NCBI GenBank assembly: GCA_020427395.1
Contig: JAGQON010000016.1
Coordinates: 1-64,000 of the forward strand
Direction: 5' to 3'
Source: Phycisphaerales bacterium
Lineage (GTDB): Bacteria > Planctomycetota > Phycisphaerae > Phycisphaerales > UBA1924
DNA length: 64,000 nt
Positions 45,705 through 54,885 of this stretch are shown here, one piece after another; the stretch's first letter is position 1, and every line of letters begins with the position of its first letter. The notes under the pieces are model-generated. The model saw only the letters and a list, made by a program, of their open reading frames with translations, searched no databases and was not told where the DNA came from. A program made the translations under genes and the position numbers.

Positions 45705-47635
45705 TTGCCGGGTCTCTTTTCTGACGAGGTTGGGGATGGCTCAGCTTCGTGGATCGCATCGAATCGGCCGGTGCCGCCGCGTTGATCCTTCGATTCGCTC
45801 GGCTCAATATACCCGGCCGGCTGCAAGCTTGCAGGAGGGGCAGGTTCGATCACGGAATCTTCATCGACGAACATGGGCCCACGATGCCCGAACTCGCGTC
45901 GGATATAGGCCTCGGGCATGCCGTCGAAATCGACATGACCCTCGCGGATACTGACGACATGATCGACCAGATCGAGCAGCGTCGCCTCGTGCGTCACCAT
46001 GATGATGGTCCGGTTCTGGACCTCCTCGAAGATTGTCTTGACGAGGTTGCGGGAGGACTCGCGATCAATCGAGGCCGTGGCCTCATCCAAGATCAGGATG
46101 GGCGCGTTCTTGAGCAACGCACGAGCCAGCGTGATCCGCTGCTTCTCGCCGCGGGAAAGCTCCACGCCGTAATCGCTCAGGCGCGTTTCATAGCCCTTTG
46201 GTAAACGATCGATGACTTCGTGAGCCCCGGTGATCTTGCACGCCCGCTCAACCTCGGCCCGGGTCGCGTCGGGGCGGGCATAACGGAGGTTTTCGTCGAT
46301 CGTGGCATTGAAGAGGAAGACCTCCTGGAACGCGATGCTGATGCCCGAGCGGAGGGTGGGCAGCGGCATCTCTTGCGTATCCCGTCCGCCGATGGTGATC
46401 GTGCCTTTCGAAGCGGCAAGGAAGCGGGGGAGCAGATTGATCGCCGTGCTCTTGCCCGCCCCGCTGGGCCCGGTGATGGCGATGTGCTCGCCTGGGCGGA
46501 TGGTAAAGCTGATGTCGTGGAGTACCTGTGTCGTTTCGTCGTAGGCGAAACTGACGGAGTTGAACTCGATCGCGCCACGGAGCAGTTCGCTCGATTCCAT
46601 GTCGTTCGTTCGCTGCATCACGCCCGCATCGTGGATCGGCTCATCGAGCATGTCCATGACCCGGCTCACGCTCGCTGTAGCTTTCGATGAATGCCCGACC
46701 CCGCTGATGATCTCCAGCACCGAAGGATACAGCATCATGACATACCCGAAGAACATCATGAACTCGCCGCCCTTCATGTGGCCCTTGATCACCTCGAAGG
46801 CCCCGTAGGCGAGCAGCATGATCGTCCCAAGCCCAACGAGAAGGTCGGCGGTGACCTTCTGGGCGAAGTGATACCGCTGCGACTTGATCTGCGACTTGCG
46901 GCTCTCGTTGATCGCCTCGTTGAAGGTCTCGCTCTCACGCGCCTCGGCGTTGAAACCCTTGACGACCTCGATGCCAAGGAACTTCTCGACGACCGATCCG
47001 TACGCGAGCGACAGGTTTTCCTGCGCTTCGCTGTGGCTGAGCTTGATGGGCCCCTTGAAAAATCGGTAGGTGACGAACTGCAGCGGGAGGATGATGATCG
47101 ACGCGAGCGCCAGGCGGATGTTCATCACGCAGATCACGCAGATCAGGATCTGGAACTTCAGCAGGTTCAGCATCAGCAGCGGAAGCTTCTCCTGGATGAA
47201 GGTCTGGATCTTGTAGGTATCATCCATCACCCTGGCGCTGACACGCCCGGGCTGATTCGAGCGGTAGAACTTCAGGCTCAGCTGCTGGAGATGGTCAAAC
47301 AACCGCCGGCGCATCGTAAAACAGATGTCTTCGCTCATACGCAGCGACAGCATGCGGCTGGCGTAGAACAACGCATTCCGGGCAACATAGCTGAGGAAGA
47401 GCCCGAACAGGATGAGCCCGAGCAGCTTCCAGGCCCCCCCAAGCGACTCGGCCTCACCCGAGTTGGTAAAGACATCGTCGATGAGCAGCTTGATCGCGTA
47501 AGGCGGAGCGAGATCAGTCAACGCCAGCAGGATCAGCAGTCCGATAATGACAGAGAGCCGCCCGCCGTGCTCACGGAGCAGCCCAAGCATCGTGCCTGTG
47601 GGCGCTGAACCACCTTGCTGAGCGTGTTCGCTCAT
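45701..47635 (-). CDS. ABC exporter, fused permease-ATPase (MsbA-like)
   Basis: The 644-residue half-transporter has six N-terminal membrane spans and a C-terminal ATPase: Walker A GPSGAGKSTAINLLPRF, Q-loop ISIAFQEVFLF, Walker B APILILDEATASID and H-loop VTHE. The signature reads LSRGEKQRITLARAL, a variant of LSGGQ. The C-terminal ~40 residues are Pro/Ser-rich. It is the first gene of the minus-strand glycan string (GGGGAG upstream of the ATG). Lipid, lipid-linked sugar or peptide are possible substrates. Confidence 0.9.
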   Translation of the reverse strand: MSEHAQQGGSAPTGTMLGLLREHGGRLSVIIGLLILLALTDLAPPYAIKLLIDDVFTNSGEAESLGGAWKLLGLILFGLFLSYVARNALFYASRMLSLRMSEDICFTMRRRLFDHLQQLSLKFYRSNQPGRVSARVMDDTYKIQTFIQEKLPLLMLNLLKFQILICVICVMNIRLALASIIILPLQFVTYRFFKGPIKLSHSEAQENLSLAYGSVVEKFLGIEVVKGFNAEARESETFNEAINESRKSQIKSQRYHFAQKVTADLLVGLGTIMLLAYGAFEVIKGHMKGGEFMMFFGYVMMLYPSVLEIISGVGHSSKATASVSRVMDMLDEPIHDAGVMQRTNDMESSELLRGAIEFNSVSFAYDETTQVLHDISFTIRPGEHIAITGPSGAGKSTAINLLPRFLAASKGTITIGGRDTQEMPLPTLRSGISIAFQEVFLFNATIDENLRYARPDATRAEVERACKITGAHEVIDRLPKGYETRLSDYGVELSRGEKQRITLARALLKNAPILILDEATASIDRESSRNLVKTIFEEVQNRTIIMVTHEATLLDLVDHVVSIREGHVDFDGMPEAYIRREFGHRGPMFVDEDSVIEPAPPASLQPAGYIEPSESKDQRGGTGRFDAIHEAEPSPTSSEKRPGK

Positions 47636-47807
47636 TCAATCAACTCCCCTGTAGCCAATCCCGAAACGCCGAACGGCGTGTGTACATCATCGGTTGGCAT
47701 CGATGCTTCAGTCCAGAAGCAGTCAGATGGGATTGCAACACCCTCCCGAGCATGGGCCGAAAGGGGACTCTCAAGGCGATTCTACCGAATCGGGACGTGA
47801 TGGCCGC

Positions 47808-47832
47808 AAAAAAACGCCCCATGCGGGGCGTT
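47808..47832 (-). terminator. Rho-independent terminator of the subtilisin-like gene
   Basis: On the minus strand, ACGCCCC pairs with GGGGCGT across a GCAT loop, followed by seven T. It lies 25 bases after the stop of the protease gene. The nearest upstream promoter for the ABC exporter is therefore separate. Confidence 0.85.
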
Positions 47833-47857
47833 ATTCGGAGTGAGATGGTGATGAGTA

Positions 47858-50839
47858 TCAGATCGGGCGGGTCTGCGGGTCGTTATCGCCCAGATCAGTG
47901 GTGCCGGGGCGGGGGCGTCCACCGATGTAGCCGGTGTTACCGTTGCAGAAGCCGGGAACCCAGATCGAGCGATACGCCACGACATCAAGGTAGTCGATGT
48001 TACCGTCGCCGTTGAAGTCTGCTCGGGTATCGAAAGCGATATACCAGCTGATGAAGATCTGAAGGTCGATCAGGTCGATCACGCCATTGCCATCGAGGTC
48101 GCCCGGGCAGCCGGTGAGGAGCGGGGGGCATGCCTCGTAGACATCCGCGCCAATCTCATGGCCGAAGATTTTGAGTCGGTAGCTGACCAACTCCTTCTCA
48201 TCGTGGTCCGGGTTGCCGGGCAGCCCGAAGGTGCCGAGGTAGGTCACCTGCTCGATGCCGAAGCTGCTCGGGTCCATGGGGTCGGGCATTTCATCTGGCG
48301 GCTCACCCTCGGGGCTCGCTTCATCAGGACGGAAGTCCTGAATCACGAGTGTCCATGTACCGCCCGAGAGTTCTCCCCAGTGCTTGTAGGTGGTGAAAGT
48401 GTGCTCGAAGTAGGCCGTGCCACTGAGACCGTTGGAATCACCACGGGGAATCGCGAGCGGTGAAACTGTACCACGCGGCCCGATCAGCGCGATCATCAGA
48501 TCGCCAGCACCGTCACCCGAGATGGTCAACTCAAGCTCGACGCCTTCAACTTCGATGTTGTCGCGGACACATGCGAGTTGCAGCGTGAACAGGTCACCCG
48601 GAACAAGCACGTTGGTCTCGAGATTCTCAGAGATTACAGCTGCCTGCTGGAAGGTCGCGTCGACGATCATGCCATCGGTGAAGAAAGGATTGCCTTCGTC
48701 ATCACCTGCGGTCTTGGTGCCCGAGTCGAGCAGAACGAGATGACGAACACCGGGCCAGGTTTCGGCCAACTGAACAGCAGCGTTCGCATCGATGATGCCG
48801 AAGCCGTACTCGTCGCTGTGGCGGATGCCCGCCGAGTTGGTGGTCCAGAAGGTTGGTGATGTTGGGCCTGTGTCGTCGGGGTCACGCGAGCCAAGGCCGA
48901 AGAACGGATTGGGCCAGTAGGTCTTGGTGGTGTCGTAAAAATCTGAACCTCCCGGGTCGGCTCCGGTCGTCTCGGGGACGATCGCGGTACGCTGCAGGAT
49001 GGTCTGGATATCTCGCAGCGAGAGCGACGGGTTTGCTTCGAGCATCAGGGCGATGATGCCGGATGCCACCGGAGCCGCGGCGCTGGTGCCGTTGAACATG
49101 CAGGATTCGATGTCATCGTCGGTGAAAGCGAGCCCCGGAATGACAGCGTTACAGTCAACGCCGAAGCCGGCGAGGTCGCGGTCAACCGAGTCTTCCTGTT
49201 CGATAGTCACCAGGCCAAGGCCAAACGCAGCAGCAAACCAAGCGTTATCTGGAGGCGGTGAGAACTCAGGAGCAATCACGGAATCCTGGGAGTAGGCCGA
49301 GACGAAGACCGATGTGCCGGTCGTCGAGTAACCCGAGGCGGCTCGGCTTTGGCCGACGGAGCCGATGGCGATAGTCCTCGACAGTGAAGCGTAGGGGTTG
49401 TACTCGGTACGACCGCCCAGATGTCCGCTCCAGCGCCAGCCAAGATCGATCGCGCCGTCGATGTTGAATGTATCAGGGATTCCGTCGCCATCGTTGTCCG
49501 CTGGATCAAGGTCCGAGATGTCGAGGTAGCCGTACGGGTCCGCCATCGGATCCGGGCCGATACCAGGGAGGCTGATCGCGTTGCCGACAGCAAGGCGGTC
49601 GAAACCCTGGAAGTGGTTGCTGTTGCCGGCAGAGAAGACATAAATGCGACCCTCTCGAGCACGACCAAGGCGGATGCCCCGATCAAGACCGATCTCAACG
49701 GCACGCCCAAAGTTGCCGCTGGTCACCTGCGGCACATCAATCTCGTAGTCGTCGGGGAATGCAACGAGGTACTTGCCGGTGCTGTCGGCGGGGAACGACT
49801 CGTTGTCTGGGCCCCATGAGTTATTGATGATGTCGATCGCGTTGATTGCCCAGCCGAGTGATTCGCCCTGGTCGATCGTCGAACCGTTACGCAGAGAAAC
49901 GAGTTCCGAGTTGTACGCGACGCCCGCACCATGAATGCCGTTGTTGCCTTCCGCACCAATCAGGCCCGCGACGCTCACACCATGCGAGTAGAAGTTGTGG
50001 AAAGGATCGGTCGGACGCGAGAGCGCGAAGTTGGTCTTCAACGCGAGATCGGGATGGATCTCAAGGTTGTTGTCGTTGTCGACACGGTAGAAGCTATTCT
50101 GGAACGCTTCGAGCACACCCACGGTCACGCCAGCGCCGCTGTAGCCACGGGCATACGCCTGATCGATAAAGTGATTGCCATCGAACGGTGCCGCAAAGAG
50201 CCCCGGGTCGTTGAACACATGCCACTGGAAAGGAGCGTTCGGGTCACTGGTGATCGTGGGAGCACCCATGTTGACGAGGGGCTCGCGGTAGCTGATCTCC
50301 GCCCAGTTGACACCTTCCATGTTCTCAAGCCGGTTGGCGAGATTGATCGCATCCTCAACACTCAGCGCCTCGACGACGAAGGTGTCTTGGAGATCGAGGT
50401 AGGGACGGTAGGTGTGGCTGCCCGGCACAGCGGTACCGAGTTCTCGCGTGGCGGACTGGAGGACTCGCGCGAGTGTCTGCTCATTGGCTGTGGAGACGAG
50501 CAGTTCCGCATAAACCTCACGCACGACATTGTGCTGAGGGGCCGCGGGGTTGACGACCCGGGTCGCTGTGCTCACCTTGGCCTTGGGGGTCGCGACGATG
50601 AACTCCGAGGAGGTCTTGCCCATCTTGACCCGCATGGGCTTGTTGATGCCCACATTCTGGACATCTGCAACGCTGCCCGAGTTGCTCACGCCGCTGGTCT
50701 GCCCAGAGGCCTTGGTCGGGGCGGCAGAAGCCGTTCCCACAACCCCGGAAACGAGCCCGGCAGCGGAGATCAGATAAGCTGCCAGATGCCGCTTCTGGAT
50801 TGAACGCAAGGTAATGGGTGAACAGTCAGATCGACTCAT
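47858..50839 (-). CDS. Secreted subtilisin-like protease with P-domain and dockerin-like end
   Basis: The 993-residue protein has a signal peptide (MSRSDCSPITLRSIQKR..LLISAAGLVSG), a propeptide, an S8 domain (about residues 225-620), a proprotein-convertase P-like domain (near 735-850) and two DxNGDGxID loops at the end. The active-site His (YSHGVSVAGL, 286), Ser (NGTSAAAP, 586) and oxyanion Asn (FSAGN, 406) are present. The position of the catalytic Asp (normally DTG) reads LEAF, with Glu at 244, so activity is in question. The ATG at 50839 has GGAG upstream; a longer frame buries the signal. Transcription ends at the hairpin near 47820. Confidence 0.87.
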   Translation of the reverse strand: MSRSDCSPITLRSIQKRHLAAYLISAAGLVSGVVGTASAAPTKASGQTSGVSNSGSVADVQNVGINKPMRVKMGKTSSEFIVATPKAKVSTATRVVNPAAPQHNVVREVYAELLVSTANEQTLARVLQSATRELGTAVPGSHTYRPYLDLQDTFVVEALSVEDAINLANRLENMEGVNWAEISYREPLVNMGAPTITSDPNAPFQWHVFNDPGLFAAPFDGNHFIDQAYARGYSGAGVTVGVLEAFQNSFYRVDNDNNLEIHPDLALKTNFALSRPTDPFHNFYSHGVSVAGLIGAEGNNGIHGAGVAYNSELVSLRNGSTIDQGESLGWAINAIDIINNSWGPDNESFPADSTGKYLVAFPDDYEIDVPQVTSGNFGRAVEIGLDRGIRLGRAREGRIYVFSAGNSNHFQGFDRLAVGNAISLPGIGPDPMADPYGYLDISDLDPADNDGDGIPDTFNIDGAIDLGWRWSGHLGGRTEYNPYASLSRTIAIGSVGQSRAASGYSTTGTSVFVSAYSQDSVIAPEFSPPPDNAWFAAAFGLGLVTIEQEDSVDRDLAGFGVDCNAVIPGLAFTDDDIESCMFNGTSAAAPVASGIIALMLEANPSLSLRDIQTILQRTAIVPETTGADPGGSDFYDTTKTYWPNPFFGLGSRDPDDTGPTSPTFWTTNSAGIRHSDEYGFGIIDANAAVQLAETWPGVRHLVLLDSGTKTAGDDEGNPFFTDGMIVDATFQQAAVISENLETNVLVPGDLFTLQLACVRDNIEVEGVELELTISGDGAGDLMIALIGPRGTVSPLAIPRGDSNGLSGTAYFEHTFTTYKHWGELSGGTWTLVIQDFRPDEASPEGEPPDEMPDPMDPSSFGIEQVTYLGTFGLPGNPDHDEKELVSYRLKIFGHEIGADVYEACPPLLTGCPGDLDGNGVIDLIDLQIFISWYIAFDTRADFNGDGNIDYLDVVAYRSIWVPGFCNGNTGYIGGRPRPGTTDLGDNDPQTRPI

Positions 50840-51080
50840 GTTGTTCTCCGCAGTTGGTATCTGTGGGGTGCAATGGGGGTGTGGTGCCAGTATAGAGCAT
50901 GCTCGTGGCATCTGCTCTATAAATCAGCTTGAAATGGGATGTCTCTGCACAAACGCGGGTTTCTGGGGTTGAGCCAGATATCGCGGCAGTACAGCTTACC
51001 CCCTTTCACAATCGATACGATCGCACGAAACGCTCGGTTGCAACGAAACTTCGATTCGACAGAGGGACTCATAGAAACAC

Positions 51081-52547
51081 TCAACCGGGTTCGGTCATTG
51101 AGCGCGGGTCCAGAAGTTCGTTGAGACGGTCTGCGTCGAGCAGATTCTGCTCCAAAGCCAGCTCACGGACGGTTTTGCCCTCTGCATAGGCCTGATAGGC
51201 GAGCTTGGCTGATGCATCATAACCAATGACCGGAACAAGACTTGTGCACATCGCGAGGCTGCCCTCGATCAGTGCGGCGCAACGCTCGTTGTCCGGCTCA
51301 AGCCCCTGCACGAGCTTCTCATTGAAGGTATTGCAGGAACCCGTGAGTAACGTGATCGAATCGAGCACATTGGCGGCCATCATCGGCATCGCGACATTCA
51401 GGTCCAGAAGCGACCCGATTCCACCCAATCCGCCGGTGGTCACGGCCGCGTCGTTCCCGATGACCTGGCAGGACGCCATGACAACCGCTTCGCAGATCAC
51501 CGGATTGACCTTGCCGGGCATGATGCTCGATCCGGGCTGCACGGCCGGGAGTCTCAGCTCACCAATGCCGCAGCGGGGGCCCGAGCCCAGCCAACGGATA
51601 TCGTTGGCGATTTTCGATAGGCTCACTGCGATGGTCTTGAGCATCCCCGAGACCTCGACAAAGCCATCCTTGGCGTGCTGGGCCTCAAAGTGGTTGTCGG
51701 CCTCGCGGAACTTGATGCCGGTCGTCTCGCTCAGGTCGGCGCAGACGAGCTTGCTGAACTCAGGATGGGTGTTGATGCCGGTCCCGACGGCCGTGCCGCC
51801 GATCGGCAACTCGCCCAGCGTGCTCAACGCCCGCTCGAGGCGATCAACTGCGTGATGCATCTGGGAGGCGAACCCGGAGAACTCCTGCCCGAGCCGGATC
51901 GGCGTCGCGTCCTGCAGGTGGGTGCGCCCGATTTTGACGATGTTGTCCCAGGCACGGGCTTTCTCATCAAGCGCGGCAGCCAGCGAGCGTACGGCCGGGA
52001 GTAGTTGCTGCTTGATTGCCACCGCCGCGGCGATGTGCATCGCGGTGGGGAAGGTGTCGTTGCTCGACTGCCCCATATTCACATGGTCGTTTGGGTGAAC
52101 CGCGTAATCCTGCCCCAGATACTCTGCATTTTTACTGGACCCCACCGGAGCGCCGTGCTTGAGGCAAACGAGGTTCGAGACAACCTCGTTGGTGTTCATA
52201 TTGGTCGAGGTGCCCGATCCGGTCTGGAAGATATCGATCGGGAAGTGCCGAGCGATCCCGCCGCGATCCGTCATGCCACTCAGGATCTCGTCGCAGGCAT
52301 CGACGATCGCATCCATCTTCGCCTCGGGCAGCTTGTCGAGCTTCTGGTTGGCCCGCGCGGCGGCCGCCTTGAGGCGGGCAAAGGCGAAGATCACCTGCTC
52401 GGGCACGGGTCGGCCCGAGATGGGGAAGTTGAGCACGGCCCGTTGGGTCGATGCCCCGTAGAGCACATCCGCGGGGACGGGCATCTCGCCCATCGAGTCT
52501 TTTTCGATACGGGTCGTTTCGGGCGTCAGAGCGGTGCTTGTCGACAC
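51081..52547 (-). CDS. fumC: Fumarate hydratase, class II
   Basis: The 488-residue enzyme interconverts fumarate and malate in the TCA cycle. Typical landmarks are GSGTSTNMNTNEV, HVNMGQSSNDTFPTAMH and the family signature GSSIMPGKVNPVICEA near residue 338 with the catalytic serine just before it. Class II fumarases need no iron-sulfur cluster. The length is slightly above the E. coli enzyme (467) through a short N-terminal extension. No partner gene is adjacent. Confidence 0.95.
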   Translation of the reverse strand: MSTSTALTPETTRIEKDSMGEMPVPADVLYGASTQRAVLNFPISGRPVPEQVIFAFARLKAAAARANQKLDKLPEAKMDAIVDACDEILSGMTDRGGIARHFPIDIFQTGSGTSTNMNTNEVVSNLVCLKHGAPVGSSKNAEYLGQDYAVHPNDHVNMGQSSNDTFPTAMHIAAAVAIKQQLLPAVRSLAAALDEKARAWDNIVKIGRTHLQDATPIRLGQEFSGFASQMHHAVDRLERALSTLGELPIGGTAVGTGINTHPEFSKLVCADLSETTGIKFREADNHFEAQHAKDGFVEVSGMLKTIAVSLSKIANDIRWLGSGPRCGIGELRLPAVQPGSSIMPGKVNPVICEAVVMASCQVIGNDAAVTTGGLGGIGSLLDLNVAMPMMAANVLDSITLLTGSCNTFNEKLVQGLEPDNERCAALIEGSLAMCTSLVPVIGYDASAKLAYQAYAEGKTVRELALEQNLLDADRLNELLDPRSMTEPG

Positions 52548-52668
52548 GGAGTGCTCCTTATCTGTGAGCGGATGAAGAGGTCACTATGATGATAGATCCC
52601 ACGCTCTGAGCACTCCGGGCAACCGGGCTGTTTTCTGAGCGTATGTCAACGCAAGGGGATCTATCAGC

Positions 52669-54060
52669 ATGATCAATCGTACCAATCGCCAACCATCATT
52701 GACACGCCTGACGATGCTACTGCTCACCATCGGCGCATGGTGTGCCCCCGCGAGCGCCCAGAACGCGTCTCATCCCGACGCCAAGCCGGAACTGCCGGAC
52801 AATCCCTACATAAGCTTCCGCGACCCCTGGCGCTGGGATATCAAGTCGCAGCTGTTCCTCAAGTCAGCGGTGGTGTCCAGGGATAACCTCGCCACCCCCG
52901 GGCGCAGCATCAACGAAGAGGTCGTGACGACGCTCTGGACACCGGGCCAGATAGAGCTGGTCTTCCCGGTTGTTCGGGAGGGCGGGTTCTACTGGTCACC
53001 GAATCAGGACATCGAAGCAGAAATCCGATTGGATGATGTCGGCACCGCGTCCTCACGAGGAAGCGGTCGAGCCGGCAGTTTCAACTTCCCGGACCAGTCC
53101 ATTGATGATGACAACCTGATGATCCTTCCGAAGTTTGTCCAGGGCAACGACGCTGAGTATTCGACCTGGCAATCGTGGGATATCAACGGCGAATATCGTC
53201 AGTTGCACCTAGAGCACACCTCGCACATCGTGTGTGCGGATTCAGTATTCAACGATCAGCTAGCCCGTCAACTTCCGTGGCCGGAGCATTGGGAGCCCCG
53301 ATTCGCGGCATACCTGACCCCGGTTGTCGATACGGTTGGGCAACCAATCCCGGACAGTGCTGCAGACACGATCGATCGCCTAGTTCGCGGATGGATTGGT
53401 GAAGATACGGATCCGAGAGATGGCGTGCAACTGGATGTCGTGAAGTACCTGACCGGGAAGGTAATCGAGCACTTTACTGTCCGCGGCCAAGCGACCGAGT
53501 TTCCGCGTCAGTCGACTGGTGGTGGCTCTCGTCCCTCGCTCGTGGTGAGCGCGAATACCTGGGGGGGCTTTATTGTACGTCCCGCAAATGTGATCGCAAA
53601 CAATCCGCAGGGATCGCGATTCGATCTCGCGACACTCCTGACATCCGTGCTGCGCAGCGCCGGAGTGCCTGCCCGAACTGTCATCTGCATCAATGATCTG
53701 GAGCCGGACCAGTTGCTCAATACAGTCGCGCTTGTGGAGTTTGCGATGCACGATCCGGAACGGGACCTGACATTCTGGGTTCCGATCGATGTGGACAGGG
53801 TTCGGCTTACGGGTGGTCGCTCATCGCAGTTTCAACGCAAGTGGAACTACTTCGGGAGCCATGATGAGCTGAGCCACATGATCCCGATCTCGTACTACTT
53901 TCATCCGCCTGCGAGATATGACTCGTATGACCTACCGCTGCTCTACGGCATCCGTGCGACCGGCGATAGCAATAGGCTGCCGAACTACATGATCCAGTCT
54001 CTGCTCGTCGACCCCATCGTGACGCCCGCGACAGCGAACGATCGGCGTGGCAACGACTGA
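52669..54060 (+). CDS. Exported protein with degenerate transglutaminase-like domain
   Basis: The 463-residue protein has a signal peptide (LTMLLLTIGAWCAPASAQ) and is otherwise acidic and soluble. Residues about 325-380 read like a transglutaminase-like fold (FDLATLLTSVLRSAGVPARTVI, then VEFAMHDPERDLTFWVPID). The catalytic Cys that should precede LLTSVLRSAG is replaced (GSRFDL), so it is probably not an active enzyme; a binding role is inferred. It stands alone between fumC (divergent) and adk (convergent). The first ~320 residues are not recognised. Confidence 0.6.
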   Translation: MINRTNRQPSLTRLTMLLLTIGAWCAPASAQNASHPDAKPELPDNPYISFRDPWRWDIKSQLFLKSAVVSRDNLATPGRSINEEVVTTLWTPGQIELVFPVVREGGFYWSPNQDIEAEIRLDDVGTASSRGSGRAGSFNFPDQSIDDDNLMILPKFVQGNDAEYSTWQSWDINGEYRQLHLEHTSHIVCADSVFNDQLARQLPWPEHWEPRFAAYLTPVVDTVGQPIPDSAADTIDRLVRGWIGEDTDPRDGVQLDVVKYLTGKVIEHFTVRGQATEFPRQSTGGGSRPSLVVSANTWGGFIVRPANVIANNPQGSRFDLATLLTSVLRSAGVPARTVICINDLEPDQLLNTVALVEFAMHDPERDLTFWVPIDVDRVRLTGGRSSQFQRKWNYFGSHDELSHMIPISYYFHPPARYDSYDLPLLYGIRATGDSNRLPNYMIQSLLVDPIVTPATANDRRGND

Positions 54061-54072
54061 ACGGGCGATCAT

Positions 54073-54681
54073 TCAGCCAGCGGCGTGATGGGCCTGAATC
54101 GGCGCGACCACATTGAGGACACTGCAGAGCACGCTGGCCATGGTACCGATGGCGTCGATCTCATGGACCAGTGACGCGTCGTACACATTGAGCACCGGGC
54201 GAGTCTCACGCTCATAAATATCGAGGCGATTGCGGACGACCTCTTCCTTCGCGTCATCGGTGCGGTTCTGCTGCATCGCCCGATGACGCAGACGCTGCAC
54301 CATCGCCTCCTTGTCCTTGGCGGACAGGTGCACGATCCCCAGCACCTCAATTAGCGGCTCGATCAGCTTGGCCTGGTTCACGGTGCGAGGCAGGCCGTCG
54401 AGGATTAGCAGCATCGACGACGGGTCGTAGCTACCCTCGGCGATGCGCTTGGACATGTAATCCTGCCAGAGCTCGATGGTCACCTCATCCGGGACCAGCT
54501 CGCCCTTCGATGAGAATGACTCGAACTTCTTCCCTGCTTCAGAGTCGCGATCGAGCGAGCGGAACATGTCACCAGTGGACATGTGGAAGAACCCGGGGAT
54601 CTTCCCGAGCAGCTCGCCTTGGGTGCCTTTGCCTGCGCCAGGAGCGCCGAAAAGCAGCACGGTCTTGAAGCGGTCAGCCAT
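54073..54681 (-). CDS. adk: Adenylate kinase
   Basis: The 202-residue enzyme converts AMP and ATP to two ADP. The Walker loop FGAPGAGKGTQ, STGDMFR AMP site, DGLPRTVNQA and a short lid (RLRHRAMQQNRTDDAKEEVVRNRL) are present. The zinc-type long lid of many bacterial enzymes is absent, so this is the short form. The ATG at 54681 has GAGG nine bases upstream; a longer frame runs to 54810 without family resemblance. Confidence 0.92.
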   Translation of the reverse strand: MADRFKTVLLFGAPGAGKGTQGELLGKIPGFFHMSTGDMFRSLDRDSEAGKKFESFSSKGELVPDEVTIELWQDYMSKRIAEGSYDPSSMLLILDGLPRTVNQAKLIEPLIEVLGIVHLSAKDKEAMVQRLRHRAMQQNRTDDAKEEVVRNRLDIYERETRPVLNVYDASLVHEIDAIGTMASVLCSVLNVVAPIQAHHAAG

Positions 54682-54811
54682 CGCTGTTTCCTCGTCACGC
54701 TTGCTCAGGTCGCTGAGCCGATCGTTGCTTTCGATCCCCGAAATCAGTGGGGTGGTGATTCTAGGTCGGCAATCACAAACAAGACCTTCACAGAGGCAAG
54801 CGCGACCCAAG

Positions 54812-54845
54812 AAAGAAAACGGGCGTGACCCGATGGGTCACGCCC
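54812..54845 (-). terminator. Rho-independent terminator of fusA
   Basis: GGGCGTGACCC and GGGTCACGCCC form an 11-base perfect stem with a 3-base loop, followed on the minus strand by GTTTTCTTTC. It lies 41 bases after the fusA stop. Confidence 0.85.
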
Positions 54846-54885
54846 GAGAATGAACTTTCGTGTAGGTCTGTACGCTTCCTAGCGA

